From UTCHB3 sp002050155 (GTDB lineage: Bacteria > Bacteroidota > Ignavibacteria > Ignavibacteriales > Ignavibacteriaceae): DNA of 64,000 bases. The position numbers were made by a program, and so were the translations under genes. The DNA lies in contig CP129491.1 of NCBI GenBank assembly GCA_030584105.1, positions 620,001-684,000 on the forward strand, written 5' to 3'. The first letter of the stretch is position 1. Each line of letters starts with the position of its first letter. Positions 10,110-17,655 of this stretch are shown here, piece by piece. The notes below the pieces were generated by a model that worked only from the letters and a program-made list of their open reading frames with translations, did no database searches and had not been told where the DNA came from.

Positions 10110-10219
10110 TCATCGGTCGCGGTTTTGCGTTAAAAAGATACAAATAGAGGGGACTGAGACAACAACTAAGGGAATTAATTCGTTCATCGGTTGCGGTTAT
10201 TTGTTAAAGAGGCGCAAAT
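10110..10219. repeat. Pair of imperfect 36-bp direct repeats in a 338-bp spacer
   Basis: The gene-free stretch 10098-10435 holds two 36-bp units at 10110-10145 and 10184-10219, both beginning TCATCGG and ending CAAAT, with 28 of 36 positions identical and a 74-bp period. The rest of the spacer is unremarkable: no terminator, RNA structure or promoter that I can defend, apart from the strong ribosome site for the next gene at 10424-10430. Function unknown; the units may be a regulatory iteron or a decayed duplication. Confidence 0.7.
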
Positions 10220-10435
10220 TTTGAGAACATGCTTAGGGAGACGAAGAACAATTTGTATCAGGCAAAAGGCGCTGATTGAAACAAACATAAGTTCTGATTA
10301 TTTCGTCTGAGAAAGCCGATTTTTTAGCCGGTTCAATTAAGCAGGAACAAAAAAAGATTTTAATAATGCAGGGATAGAGGACGGAGGAATAACGAACAAA
10401 TTTTGAAAAATTATTTAACAATTGAGGAGAAGTCG

Positions 10436-11680
10436 ATGAAAAAGAGAAATTTTCTGCTTCTTTTGCTGTTTTTTGTATTACCCGTTTCAGCTCAGGATAC
10501 GATTACTCTGATGTCGTACAATTTGCTGAATTACCCTGGCACCAATTCTTCCGCCAGAAATGTACATTTCAAAGTAACTTTGGGTGCCGTACAACCCGAT
10601 ATTCTTGTGGTGCAGGAAGTTACCTCGCAAATCGGAATAGATGCGATGTATTACAATGTTCTGAAAACGATCTCGGATAAGTATTATAAGGGTGCTTTTA
10701 AGGATGGACCCGACTCGGACAACGGGATATTTTATGATTCAACTAAGTTTGGTTTTTTGGATAACACACCAATTCGCACAGAGCTTAGGGATATAAATCT
10801 GTTCAGACTACGGCATCGTGTTACGGAAGATACCCTCAATATTTTTTCAGTTCACCTGAAGGCGAGCACGGGTGCCACTAACGAGGCGCAACGAGGCAGA
10901 GAAGTGGATAGTTTGAGAAAATATACGAACAGCCTGCCGCCGGGAACTAATTTTTTAGTCTGTGGAGATTTTAACATTTATTCATCAACTGAGGTTGCTT
11001 ATCAGAAGTTGCGTGCCGCCGCTCCGGGCACCGAGGGGCATTTTATTGATCCTTTGGTTATGACGGGGAGTTTTGGGCAGTCGCAATATGCTGTTCACCA
11101 CACACAATCAACCAGAACGAGGGCTTTTGAAGGAGGCTCAACCGGTGGGTTGGATGACCGCTTCGATATGATTCTGTTTTCCAAAGCGATTGTTGATTTT
11201 GGCGGAGTGGAATTTGTAAGAAACAGCTACAGAGCATACGGGAACGACGGCTCGCACTACAAAGATTCTGTTAACCGTCCACCAAACAATGCGGTAGGGC
11301 AAGATATAGCCAATGCGCTGCACTATTCATCTGATCACCTGCCGGTGATAGTGCAACTGATATTCAAAGAGAATGTTGTTGGAATTAACGAACCGGAATT
11401 GCCGGATGATTTTCAGGTTGAAAATGCCTATCCCAACCCATTTAACCCGGCGACAACAATCGGCTGGAATTTGCCTTATGCAGGCGAGGTTAATTTGTAT
11501 GTTTATAATGCGTTAGGGCAGTTAGTTTCAACTAATTTCTTCGGCGAAACACCACCGGGGGCGGGGAGTTATATATTTGACGCTTCGGGCTTATCCTCAG
11601 GTGTCTATTTTGCAAGATTGGAATATCTGCACGGAAAAGAGATAAGCAACAGGATAATTAAACTTAACCTGATGAAGTAA
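10436..11680 (+). CDS. Secreted endonuclease/exonuclease/phosphatase-family protein with T9SS sorting domain
   Basis: A 414-residue exported hydrolase. A signal peptide (MKKRNFLLLLLFFVLPVSAQ) is followed by the EEP fold: LMSYNLLNYPG, VVQEVTS (metal-binding Glu), FLVCGDFNIYS (catalytic Asp/Asn) and SSDHLPVIV (catalytic His). The last about 85 residues are a type A type IX secretion sorting domain: AYPNPFNPATTI, then YNALGQLV and SGVYFARL. The protein is therefore probably cell-surface or released DNA/phosphoester nuclease. I chose ATG 10436 because GAGGAGA sits 5 bases upstream and it begins with the signal peptide; a TTG 33 bases earlier extends the frame without support. SprA, which exports such proteins, is in the same window. 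Confidence 0.9.
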   Translation: MKKRNFLLLLLFFVLPVSAQDTITLMSYNLLNYPGTNSSARNVHFKVTLGAVQPDILVVQEVTSQIGIDAMYYNVLKTISDKYYKGAFKDGPDSDNGIFYDSTKFGFLDNTPIRTELRDINLFRLRHRVTEDTLNIFSVHLKASTGATNEAQRGREVDSLRKYTNSLPPGTNFLVCGDFNIYSSTEVAYQKLRAAAPGTEGHFIDPLVMTGSFGQSQYAVHHTQSTRTRAFEGGSTGGLDDRFDMILFSKAIVDFGGVEFVRNSYRAYGNDGSHYKDSVNRPPNNAVGQDIANALHYSSDHLPVIVQLIFKENVVGINEPELPDDFQVENAYPNPFNPATTIGWNLPYAGEVNLYVYNALGQLVSTNFFGETPPGAGSYIFDASGLSSGVYFARLEYLHGKEISNRIIKLNLMK

Positions 11681-11808
11681 AAAGAAAAAAGCATAAAGGT
11701 TGAAAAGTCGATTGAAAAAAATAAAATTGGAAGAAGAAAAGAGGTAAATTAAACTTAACTAATTTTTCTTTTTCCATTGACCTGATTAAGATAAAAAAGC
11801 ATAAAAGG
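11656..11808. repeat. Downstream partial duplication of the nuclease gene 3' end
   Basis: The nuclease gene end and its flank (11656-11699) reappear in two pieces downstream. AATTAAACTTAAC is at 11656-11668 and 11747-11759. The stretch from CCTGATGAAG through AAAAAAGCATAAAGG at 11668-11699 matches 11781-11808, imperfectly. The second copy is interrupted by about 21 bases and its 3' part forms the left arm of the terminator below. Confidence 0.6.
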
Positions 11809-11848
11809 AAAAGTATCTATAACTTTCCTTTTATGCTTTTATTTTTTT
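11795..11848 (+). terminator. Strong intrinsic terminator after the nuclease gene
   Basis: AAAAGCATAAAAGGAAA at 11795-11811 pairs with CTTTCCTTTTATGCTTTT at 11823-11840 (one bulged A), closing a short loop, followed by a run of seven T at 11842-11848. The A-rich left flank means it could also work for leftward transcripts, although pfkA ends 142 bp further right. In the rest of the spacer (11681-11990) the only other structure is a small inverted repeat, AACCTC/GAGGTT at 11914-11928, which overlaps an alternative pairing CTCTTT/AAAGAG. Confidence 0.85.
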
Positions 11849-11990
11849 GTATCCGGCTGATTTAATAAACTAAACCGTTAAATTGTTTAACCGGCGTTAT
11901 TATCAGCGGGTGCAACCTCTTTGAGGTTAAAGAGTTACACTTTTATGTGGTTAATATGATAAGTAGCTGACAAACACTTTACCCGCCACT

Positions 11991-13103
11991 TTAATCACCA
12001 AAGCAGATTCCGAGTTCTCTTCCGGTTCTTACTGTTTCACTATTGGGGTCAACGAGTTTCATCTTACCGACGGCTTCTTCAATTGGAATATAAATCATGT
12101 TTGGCACCTGGTGGGCAACCATAACGCCGGAATATCCCTCCTCAAGTGCTCTTACGGCAGCAGCGCCGAAACGAAGTGAAAGAAGCCGGTCGAAAGTTGT
12201 AGGGCTTCCTCCTCTGAGCAGGTGCCCGAGAATAACCTCTCTTGCCTCTTTTTTCAGAAGCCCCTGAAGTTCAGCCGCAACTCTGTCAGCTGCACCGCCG
12301 AGGCGTTCTGCTTTTCCTGCTTCTTTTTCAATCACTGCGTATGTGCCGTCTTTTGGGTAGGCACCTTCAGCCACAACTACGATTGCATAATCTTTCTCTT
12401 CTGTAAAAGAGGCGCGCAGATGCTCGGCAACTTTATTGATATCGTAAGGGATTTCCGGGATCAAGATAACATCCGCAGAGCCTGATACACCGGAGTTCAG
12501 AGCGATCCAACCGGCATATCTTCCCATCACTTCTACAACCATAATTCGCTTATGCGATTTTGCAGTCAGGTGAAGACGGTCGATACACTCTGTTGCGAAA
12601 GAAACTGCGGTATCAAAACCGAAAGTGATCGATGTGCCGCTTAAGTCGTTATCAATCGTTTTTGGAACGCCGACAATCCGAACGCCTTTTTTGTAAAATT
12701 CGTTCGCCATTGTCAAAGAGCCATCGCCACCGATTGCAACCACTGCGTCGATTTCATATCTTTTAAGCCCTTCGACAATTTCATCCGAGCGATCGACTTC
12801 CACCACAGCGCCGGCTGCAGTTTTCATGGGATAGCGAAGTGGGTTCCCGCGGTTGGTTGTGCCGAGTATCGTTCCACCGAGTGATGTAATATCTTTCACA
12901 TCATCAATGGTAAGCCTGATTACACCGTCGTGATTGGGGTAATCTGTCGGCAGAAAAATTCCGTTATAGCCATCTCTAATGCCGTAAACCTCCCAACCGC
13001 GTTGGATAGCAGACATAGTAACGGCTTTAATCACAGCATTCAGCCCGGGGGCGTCTCCACCGCCGGTGTTAACTGCGATTTTTTTAATTGTAGTAGTACT
13101 CAT
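11991..13103 (-). CDS. pfkA: 6-phosphofructokinase
   Basis: Phosphorylates fructose-6-phosphate in glycolysis. The 370-residue protein has the PfkA-type N-terminus (VNTGGGDAPGLNAVIKA), the GGDGS loop at 125-129 and the catalytic PKTIDND at 147-153. The two residues that discriminate phosphoryl donors are mixed: Gly at 128 (E. coli Gly104, ATP type) but Lys at 148 (E. coli Gly124; Lys is typical of PPi-dependent enzymes). Known Gly/Lys enzymes of actinobacteria are, as I recall, ATP-dependent, so I call it ATP-PFK. I chose ATG at 13103 (AGGA 9 bases upstream); the frame opens with a TTG two codons earlier. An inverted repeat abuts the start. Confidence 0.93.
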   Translation of the reverse strand: MSTTTIKKIAVNTGGGDAPGLNAVIKAVTMSAIQRGWEVYGIRDGYNGIFLPTDYPNHDGVIRLTIDDVKDITSLGGTILGTTNRGNPLRYPMKTAAGAVVEVDRSDEIVEGLKRYEIDAVVAIGGDGSLTMANEFYKKGVRIVGVPKTIDNDLSGTSITFGFDTAVSFATECIDRLHLTAKSHKRIMVVEVMGRYAGWIALNSGVSGSADVILIPEIPYDINKVAEHLRASFTEEKDYAIVVVAEGAYPKDGTYAVIEKEAGKAERLGGAADRVAAELQGLLKKEAREVILGHLLRGGSPTTFDRLLSLRFGAAAVRALEEGYSGVMVAHQVPNMIYIPIEEAVGKMKLVDPNSETVRTGRELGICFGD

Positions 13104-13128
13104 AATCAAATTCCTGAATAATTTGATT
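13104..13128 (-). promoter_or_regulatory. Perfect inverted repeat enclosing the pfkA ribosome site
   Basis: AATCAAATT at 13104-13112 and AATTTGATT at 13120-13128 are perfect complements around a 7-base loop, and the repeat touches the pfkA start codon. In the mRNA the AGGA ribosome site sits at the loop edge. It could be an operator or a translational hairpin; no regulator is implied by the neighbours. Confidence 0.55.
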
Positions 13129-13139
13129 TAAAAAAACGA

Positions 13140-13490
13140 TTAATGTGCCTGATATAGCCCGATTTTATTTCCATCGAGGTCTTGAATCACGGCGTAGTAC
13201 CCATAAACAGGAATAACTGCTTTCTCTTTGAAAACAGAGCCGCCGGCTTTTTTAACGATTTTAGCTGTATCTTCGATATCATCCACGAGAATATGAAAGA
13301 CTGGAGTATCGCCTTTCACGGTATCTTTCACTTTTCTAAGCCCGATAGTTGTGCCTTGCCGGCTGTTCCAGAGCATGTAGCCTTTTCCAAATTCTTTTAA
13401 CTCCCAACCGAAAACTTCATTAAAGAAGTTTTTGGATTTTTCGAGGTCGGTTGAAGGTAACTCAACATGCGCAATAAGATGGTTTGCCAT
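13140..13490 (-). CDS. VOC/glyoxalase-family protein
   Basis: A 116-residue vicinal-oxygen-chelate protein with one complete beta-alpha-beta-beta-beta pair: AHVELPSTDLEKSKNFFNEVFGWEL at the start and YGYYAVIQDLDGNKIGLYQ at the end (given in part). These small VOC proteins resemble YdhR/CFP-30-like 'predicted enzyme related to lactoylglutathione lyase'; the substrate cannot be told. The start ATG at 13490 has GGAGAAA upstream. It lies 36 bp upstream of pfkA on the same strand and may be cotranscribed with it and with osmC behind. Confidence 0.85.
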   Translation of the reverse strand: MANHLIAHVELPSTDLEKSKNFFNEVFGWELKEFGKGYMLWNSRQGTTIGLRKVKDTVKGDTPVFHILVDDIEDTAKIVKKAGGSVFKEKAVIPVYGYYAVIQDLDGNKIGLYQAH

Positions 13491-13598
13491 AAATTTCTCC
13501 GTTAAATGTATGATCCCAAAATAAAAATTGAAATTTCAACATTAATAATACGAAAAAAAGTTATTAAACAGACGACAAGAGCTGTTAAAAAGGAAAAA

Positions 13599-14027
13599 TT
13601 ATTCTTCGTTTTCAATCGTGTAAGAGTGAGTAACCGTCATCGCTTTTTCGTACATTTTAGTAACGCCACAGTATTTAGTTTGCGAAAGCTCGATAGCGCG
13701 CTGAACATCGGCTTCTTTAATGTCTTTTCCTTTGAAAATATATTCGATGTGCAGGGCAGTGAAAACTTTCGGGTGGTCGTCTGTTTGGTCAGCACTGATT
13801 TTAATTTCAAAAGTGCGGACATTGACTCTTTTTTTCTGAAGAATAGAAACAACATCGCTTCCGGTGCAGCCGGCTATAGCGAGCAACATAAGTTCTTTTG
13901 GGCGAATGCCGGCGTTGTTGCCACCGAAATCTTCAGGACCGTCCATCGTGATCCAGTGGTTCGAATCGGTTCTGCCTGCAAAGCTGATACCGTTTATTTG
14001 TTTAACATAAGCGTTTAATTTTGCCAT
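13599..14027 (-). CDS. OsmC/Ohr-family peroxiredoxin-like protein
   Basis: A 142-residue OsmC-fold protein, a family of thiol hydroperoxidases. The two conserved cysteines are Cys54 (AIAGCTGSDVV) and Cys120 (QTKYCGVTKM), both in their canonical contexts. It belongs to the YhfA-like branch rather than classical Ohr, judging by the ELMLLAIAGCTGSD block. GAGGT precedes the ATG at 14027. It faces the same way as the VOC and pfkA genes and could form one short leftward operon with them (108-bp gap). Confidence 0.9.
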   Translation of the reverse strand: MAKLNAYVKQINGISFAGRTDSNHWITMDGPEDFGGNNAGIRPKELMLLAIAGCTGSDVVSILQKKRVNVRTFEIKISADQTDDHPKVFTALHIEYIFKGKDIKEADVQRAIELSQTKYCGVTKMYEKAMTVTHSYTIENEE

Positions 14028-14152
14028 TTTTTACCTCATATTTTTATTTCATTCGTAGTGTGATGGGTAACCGAAAGAAAAGTTTCAGATTTTTGATTTT
14101 CAGTTACTTATAAACACTTTTTAAAGATTTTTTTAACTCCACTTAAAAACTA

Positions 14153-15646
14153 TTATTCTACCAATCTGAGTATAGGAAACATAGTGCCCGCTGTAACTAA
14201 GTTTTCATACTTTTTGTAAGTCGCCAACCCAATCATACTTTTTGGTTCCAAAGCCTGAACAATTATATTGCCTGCAAGCTGTTTTGTCGGAACAAATAAA
14301 TAATTCCCCTTTAGCTCTGTGGGTTTTACCAATTCAACCTTACAGGAAGGGTTGATAACCGGATCACCTTCAAAATCTATGGAATCTATACCTGTAATAA
14401 AGTAACTTTCGATAATATCTTTAGCATTTGGTTCATAAACAGAAGTTTCAAGGTGGTGTTTTTTAGTCCACTCTACAAGGTCTTTGTTCTCAACCGGTAT
14501 CAGATAACCAAACGGTTTACGAACATTGAACAATGAGGAAACAACAGGTCGGAAATTTTTAACAGAAACCACCGAATCTCTGTCCGTTTTAAGTGAAATC
14601 ACAGGCAGCTCAAGGGTGCTACCGTCGGAGGTGTGCTCCATCTGCACGGAAACAAACTCGGGTTCACCCTCAGCTAACTTGATTCTTTCAGATTTCACCA
14701 ATTCTTTAATTTCTTCGTGGTTTTTGGCAGAAAATTGAAGGCATGCAATCATCCCGACCATCTGGCTGTAGGCTCGTCTTTCGATATTATCAGCCGAGTC
14801 TTCGCCGTTTTTACCTTCCTGAATGAAAGAGAAGGTTGCCAGAGAGCCAAAACCCTGCCTTCCGTCATTAATATCAAAAGTGCTATACCGCATATACTCA
14901 GATTCAGGAATACCCGCGGGAGTGTACTCAGCGAATGAAAACTTAAACAGATTGAGATAATCCTTGACAAACGGAAGATACTCCTCATTGGCATAATCTC
15001 TGAATTTTTGAGGAGTGTTAATGTTGGTGAGGCACCCGACTGTAACATCGGAATTTTTTCGAAAACCGAGCGCAATCCAATCTTCTGAATAGGGGTAGTA
15101 CTCGTGAACATCCATAGAAACATCGAAGAGGTATTTGTAAAAATATTTCTGCAAACCGATGTTTTCGGGCTGTTCTAAAATCAGGTGGTCGCGGTTAAGG
15201 TCGGCGTTGTTACCGTTTCTTCTTCTATCGACCTCGTTACCATCGGGGTTCATCATTGGGATCACCGCCACATCCAAAACTTGCAGTGCATCGTTCAGAG
15301 CACCGTTAGCAAGCTCCCCGATAAGAAGAAGTGCAGCCTCTTTCCCTGAGTGCTCGCTCCCGTGCTGTTGGGCAAAGAGGAGTACTTTCAGTTTGTCGGG
15401 GTCTTTGCCAAATTCGCCGAGCGAAAACTCCAAAACGGGAATATCCCGCCCGCCGGGGGAAACAGCAATAATGTTTTTGCTGATGTTTACTCCTTTCAAA
15501 GTTGAGATGTAAGAAAGGAAATTCATCATCTCTTTATGTGTGGTCAGAGAAGTGAAGCCGGAATATTCCAAAGGGGTGATCAGCCTTTGCGATAAAGCAG
15601 GAAAAGATAGAAGTGTTATTGCAGATAAAAGAAAAACTCGAAACAT
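14153..15646 (-). CDS. Secreted M14-family zinc carboxypeptidase
   Basis: A 497-residue exported metallopeptidase. Signal peptide at 1-19 (ends FPALSQ). Zinc ligands are His95 and Glu98 (QQHGSEH) and His181 (MDVHEYYP); the expected substrate-carboxylate Arg region is NGNNADLNRDH, and Glu277 in FIQEGKNG is the likely general base. The C-terminal about 170 residues form an added beta-rich domain ending in TAGTMFPILRLVE, with no T9SS domain. It diverges from lexA across a 156-bp spacer. It probably trims peptides in the periplasm or outside the cell. Confidence 0.88.
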   Translation of the reverse strand: MFRVFLLSAITLLSFPALSQRLITPLEYSGFTSLTTHKEMMNFLSYISTLKGVNISKNIIAVSPGGRDIPVLEFSLGEFGKDPDKLKVLLFAQQHGSEHSGKEAALLLIGELANGALNDALQVLDVAVIPMMNPDGNEVDRRRNGNNADLNRDHLILEQPENIGLQKYFYKYLFDVSMDVHEYYPYSEDWIALGFRKNSDVTVGCLTNINTPQKFRDYANEEYLPFVKDYLNLFKFSFAEYTPAGIPESEYMRYSTFDINDGRQGFGSLATFSFIQEGKNGEDSADNIERRAYSQMVGMIACLQFSAKNHEEIKELVKSERIKLAEGEPEFVSVQMEHTSDGSTLELPVISLKTDRDSVVSVKNFRPVVSSLFNVRKPFGYLIPVENKDLVEWTKKHHLETSVYEPNAKDIIESYFITGIDSIDFEGDPVINPSCKVELVKPTELKGNYLFVPTKQLAGNIIVQALEPKSMIGLATYKKYENLVTAGTMFPILRLVE

Positions 15647-15725
15647 ATTTTTCCAAAAAAATTATTTTAACCCTGTTAAATTTATCTCATTTGAAAACAA
15701 TTTAACTCTGCCATTTAAAAACAAC

Positions 15726-15772
15726 TTGACATTATTTCAAAAATATTTTATATTTGCCATACAAATGTATGG
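15726..15772 (+). promoter_or_regulatory. lexA promoter with LexA-type operator
   Basis: TTGACA at 15726-15731, a 17-bp spacer and TATATT at 15749-15754 form a near-consensus sigma-70 promoter. Directly after the -10, CCATACAAATGTATGG at 15757-15772 is a palindrome with perfect 7-bp arms around AA. The same 16 bp occurs in front of the DnaE2-like gene at 18955, also after TTGACA. Position over the transcription start and presence at lexA itself argue that this is the LexA binding site (autoregulation). Confidence 0.85.
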
Positions 15773-15802
15773 TAGTATGTAAAAATTAATATCGGAACCG
15801 TT

Positions 15803-16435
15803 ATGACGAGAAATTTAACAGAAACGCAACAAAAGATACTTCAATATTTGATTGACTTCAAAGAGGAAAAAGGGCGCCCACCTTCACTTTCTGAAATAGC
15901 GGCTGAATTTGGATATAAAAACCGCTCGACAGTCAGGGAACACTTGATGGCGCTCGAAAAAAAGGGAATGATTAAGAGGGATGAGAAAATCGCCCGTGGG
16001 ATCGAACTGTTGTTGGAGGAGAACATGTTTGTTACCCGTCCGATTATCGGTGAGGCGGCAGCCGGTAGCCCCGTTACTATCTATCCCGGTGCTATAGATA
16101 CCGTTGATTTGCCCAATATGATCAGGATGCCGAAAGAATCGTTTCTTCTGAAAGTGAAAGGGAACAGCCTGAAAGATGCCTATATCTTCAACGGTGATGT
16201 AATAATAGTTAACCCGAACTCTGAACCGATTAACGGCAGGATAATTGCGGCAGTGTTGGACGATGGAGCCGTAGTGAAAAGATATTTTAAAAAGGGAAAA
16301 AAGATTGAATTAGTGTCAGAAAATCCGGAATTTGCCCCCATTGTAATCGAAGAAACGCACCCAAATTTTCATGTTGTCGGGGTTGTCGTTGGGGTTTACA
16401 GAAGTATGGATGCAAAAACGGGAAGGTATTCTTAA
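15803..16435 (+). CDS. lexA: LexA repressor, SOS regulator
   Basis: Represses SOS genes until RecA-stimulated self-cleavage. The 210-residue protein has a winged-helix domain (RPPSLSEIAAEFGYKNRSTV, recognition helix around 36-50) and an S24 peptidase domain. The cleavage site is Ala87-Gly88 in EAAAGSP, the nucleophile is Ser122 in KGNSLKDAYI and the general base Lys159 in GAVVKRYF; all are in place although the usual GDSM is GNSL. The gene is preceded by its own operator at 15757 and followed by DUF72, dinB and the split dnaE2-like gene on the same strand. Confidence 0.96.
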   Translation: MTRNLTETQQKILQYLIDFKEEKGRPPSLSEIAAEFGYKNRSTVREHLMALEKKGMIKRDEKIARGIELLLEENMFVTRPIIGEAAAGSPVTIYPGAIDTVDLPNMIRMPKESFLLKVKGNSLKDAYIFNGDVIIVNPNSEPINGRIIAAVLDDGAVVKRYFKKGKKIELVSENPEFAPIVIEETHPNFHVVGVVVGVYRSMDAKTGRYS

Positions 16436-16592
16436 GGTTAGTGCGGCTTTGGAAATGAGGTATTTTTGTTAAAGTTTTTTGTTGGATTGGCACGCAGCTT
16501 TAAGTAAAAGGGTGAAAAGATGAGAATGGTGTATTTAATAGAGCATACCCACAGAATTGTCGGGAAATAGTTTCCGGTGAGAGAGTGAAAAG

Positions 16593-16721
16593 ATGAGAAC
16601 GAAATATATAATGAGCACGAAATATTGGATGAACACGAAGTATTGGATAAGTACGAAAAATCTGTTTCTAAACATTTTATTGCAAGCGAATGCAAAATTG
16701 GAAAAGGAAGAGAAAAGATGA
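16593..16721 (+). CDS. Possible 42-codon leader ORF built of 18-bp repeats, overlapping the DUF72 start
   Basis: ATG at 16593 has GAGTGAAAAG upstream and opens a frame encoding MRTKYIMSTKYWMNTKYW and then ISTKNLF. Three direct 18-bp copies (16593, 16611, 16629) and a decayed fourth (16647) each encode M-x-T-K-Y-(I/W) or similar. The frame ends in TGA at 16719-16721, which overlaps the ATG of the DUF72 gene (ATGA), the classic coupling arrangement. The repeat unit resembles the DUF72 gene's own first six codons (MSTKYF), but in a different frame, so this may be a decayed 5' duplication rather than a real peptide. A related stretch with ATG at 16520 (GTGAAAAGATGAGAATG) encodes only 16 codons. 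Confidence 0.4.
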   Translation: MRTKYIMSTKYWMNTKYWISTKNLFLNILLQANAKLEKEEKR

Positions 16722-17623
16722 GCACGAAGTATTTTATCGGTACGGCGGGGTGGTCTTACACAGATTGGTCGCCGATGTTTTATCCGCAGAAGCAGGGGGC
16801 GGGGTTCGATAAACTGTCGTTTTATTCGAAGTATTTCAACTGTGTTGAGGTCAATTCAACCTACTATCAATACCACCACCCCGGAACGGCATTGGAGTGG
16901 CTCAAGAAAACGGAGGGGCGGGAAGATTTCCATTTTACGATAAAACTTCACCAGGATTTCACACACAAACGGGAGTATTTGAAAGAGAATATTGACTCAG
17001 TAAGAAGTCTTCTCAATGTGCTTCAGCGAGGTGAGCGTTTTGGTGGATTGTTGATTCAGTTTCCTTACTCTTTCTCTTTTTCACCCGTTAGTGCGGGGTA
17101 TCTTTTAAATCTTAGCGATGAATTTTGCGGTTACAGAAAATTTCTTGAAGTTCGTCATAAATCGTGGAGCAGCGCTGAAGCGTATGATTTCTGCAAAGAG
17201 TGGGGATTAGTGCCGGCAACGATTGATCAGCCACAAATTGGGGAAACAATTCCCTTCAGATTGAATATTGTAAACGAAAGGGCATATATTCGTCTGCATG
17301 GCAGAAACGATGAGGGATGGCTTAACTCGATAAGAAATTACGGGAAACAGCAAAGCTATCAGGAGCAAAACGAACGCTACAGGTATCTTTATTCCTCGGG
17401 TGAATTGACGGAAATTGCACAAATAATAAAAAGTGCAACCGAACACCTTAAAGAGGTATTTGTGATTTTTAACAATCACCCCGGGGGAAATGCACCTGCA
17501 AATGCTCTGGAGTTGATACATTTTTTGGAAAACAGGCAGCTGATTGATATACCCGCACAAATGGGAAAATATTTTCAGCCTTTGAAATCGTATTCAAATT
17601 TTTTAGAACAGGAATTGTTTTAA
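16718..17623 (+). CDS. DUF72-family protein
   Basis: A 301-residue TIM-barrel protein of the DUF72/YecE family, whose molecular function is not known. Family hallmarks are FIGTAGWSYTDW at the N-terminus, YFNCVEVNSTYY, HFTIKLHQDFTH, LIQFPYSF and, near the C-terminus, VIFNNHPGGNAPANAL. I chose ATG 16718 because it has GGAAGAGAAAAG upstream and begins right at the conserved domain; a longer frame starting at 16625 adds 31 non-conserved residues. It lies between lexA and dinB, 32 bp before the latter, so it is probably SOS-induced with lexA. A 15-bp palindrome TTTTAAGGCTTAAAA spans its stop codon. Confidence 0.88.
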   Translation: MSTKYFIGTAGWSYTDWSPMFYPQKQGAGFDKLSFYSKYFNCVEVNSTYYQYHHPGTALEWLKKTEGREDFHFTIKLHQDFTHKREYLKENIDSVRSLLNVLQRGERFGGLLIQFPYSFSFSPVSAGYLLNLSDEFCGYRKFLEVRHKSWSSAEAYDFCKEWGLVPATIDQPQIGETIPFRLNIVNERAYIRLHGRNDEGWLNSIRNYGKQQSYQEQNERYRYLYSSGELTEIAQIIKSATEHLKEVFVIFNNHPGGNAPANALELIHFLENRQLIDIPAQMGKYFQPLKSYSNFLEQELF

Positions 17624-17655
17624 GGCTTAAAATAGGTTTTGCATTCAGAGTGGCT

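Noticed and set aside
15757..15772. Riboswitch or RNA element instead of operator
   Set aside because: The palindrome is short, shared with a second promoter, and abuts a -10 box; an operator explains it better.
16625..16717. Longer DUF72 start
   Set aside because: The added 31 residues are not conserved and lie over the 18-bp repeat region; ATG 16718 has a better ribosome site.
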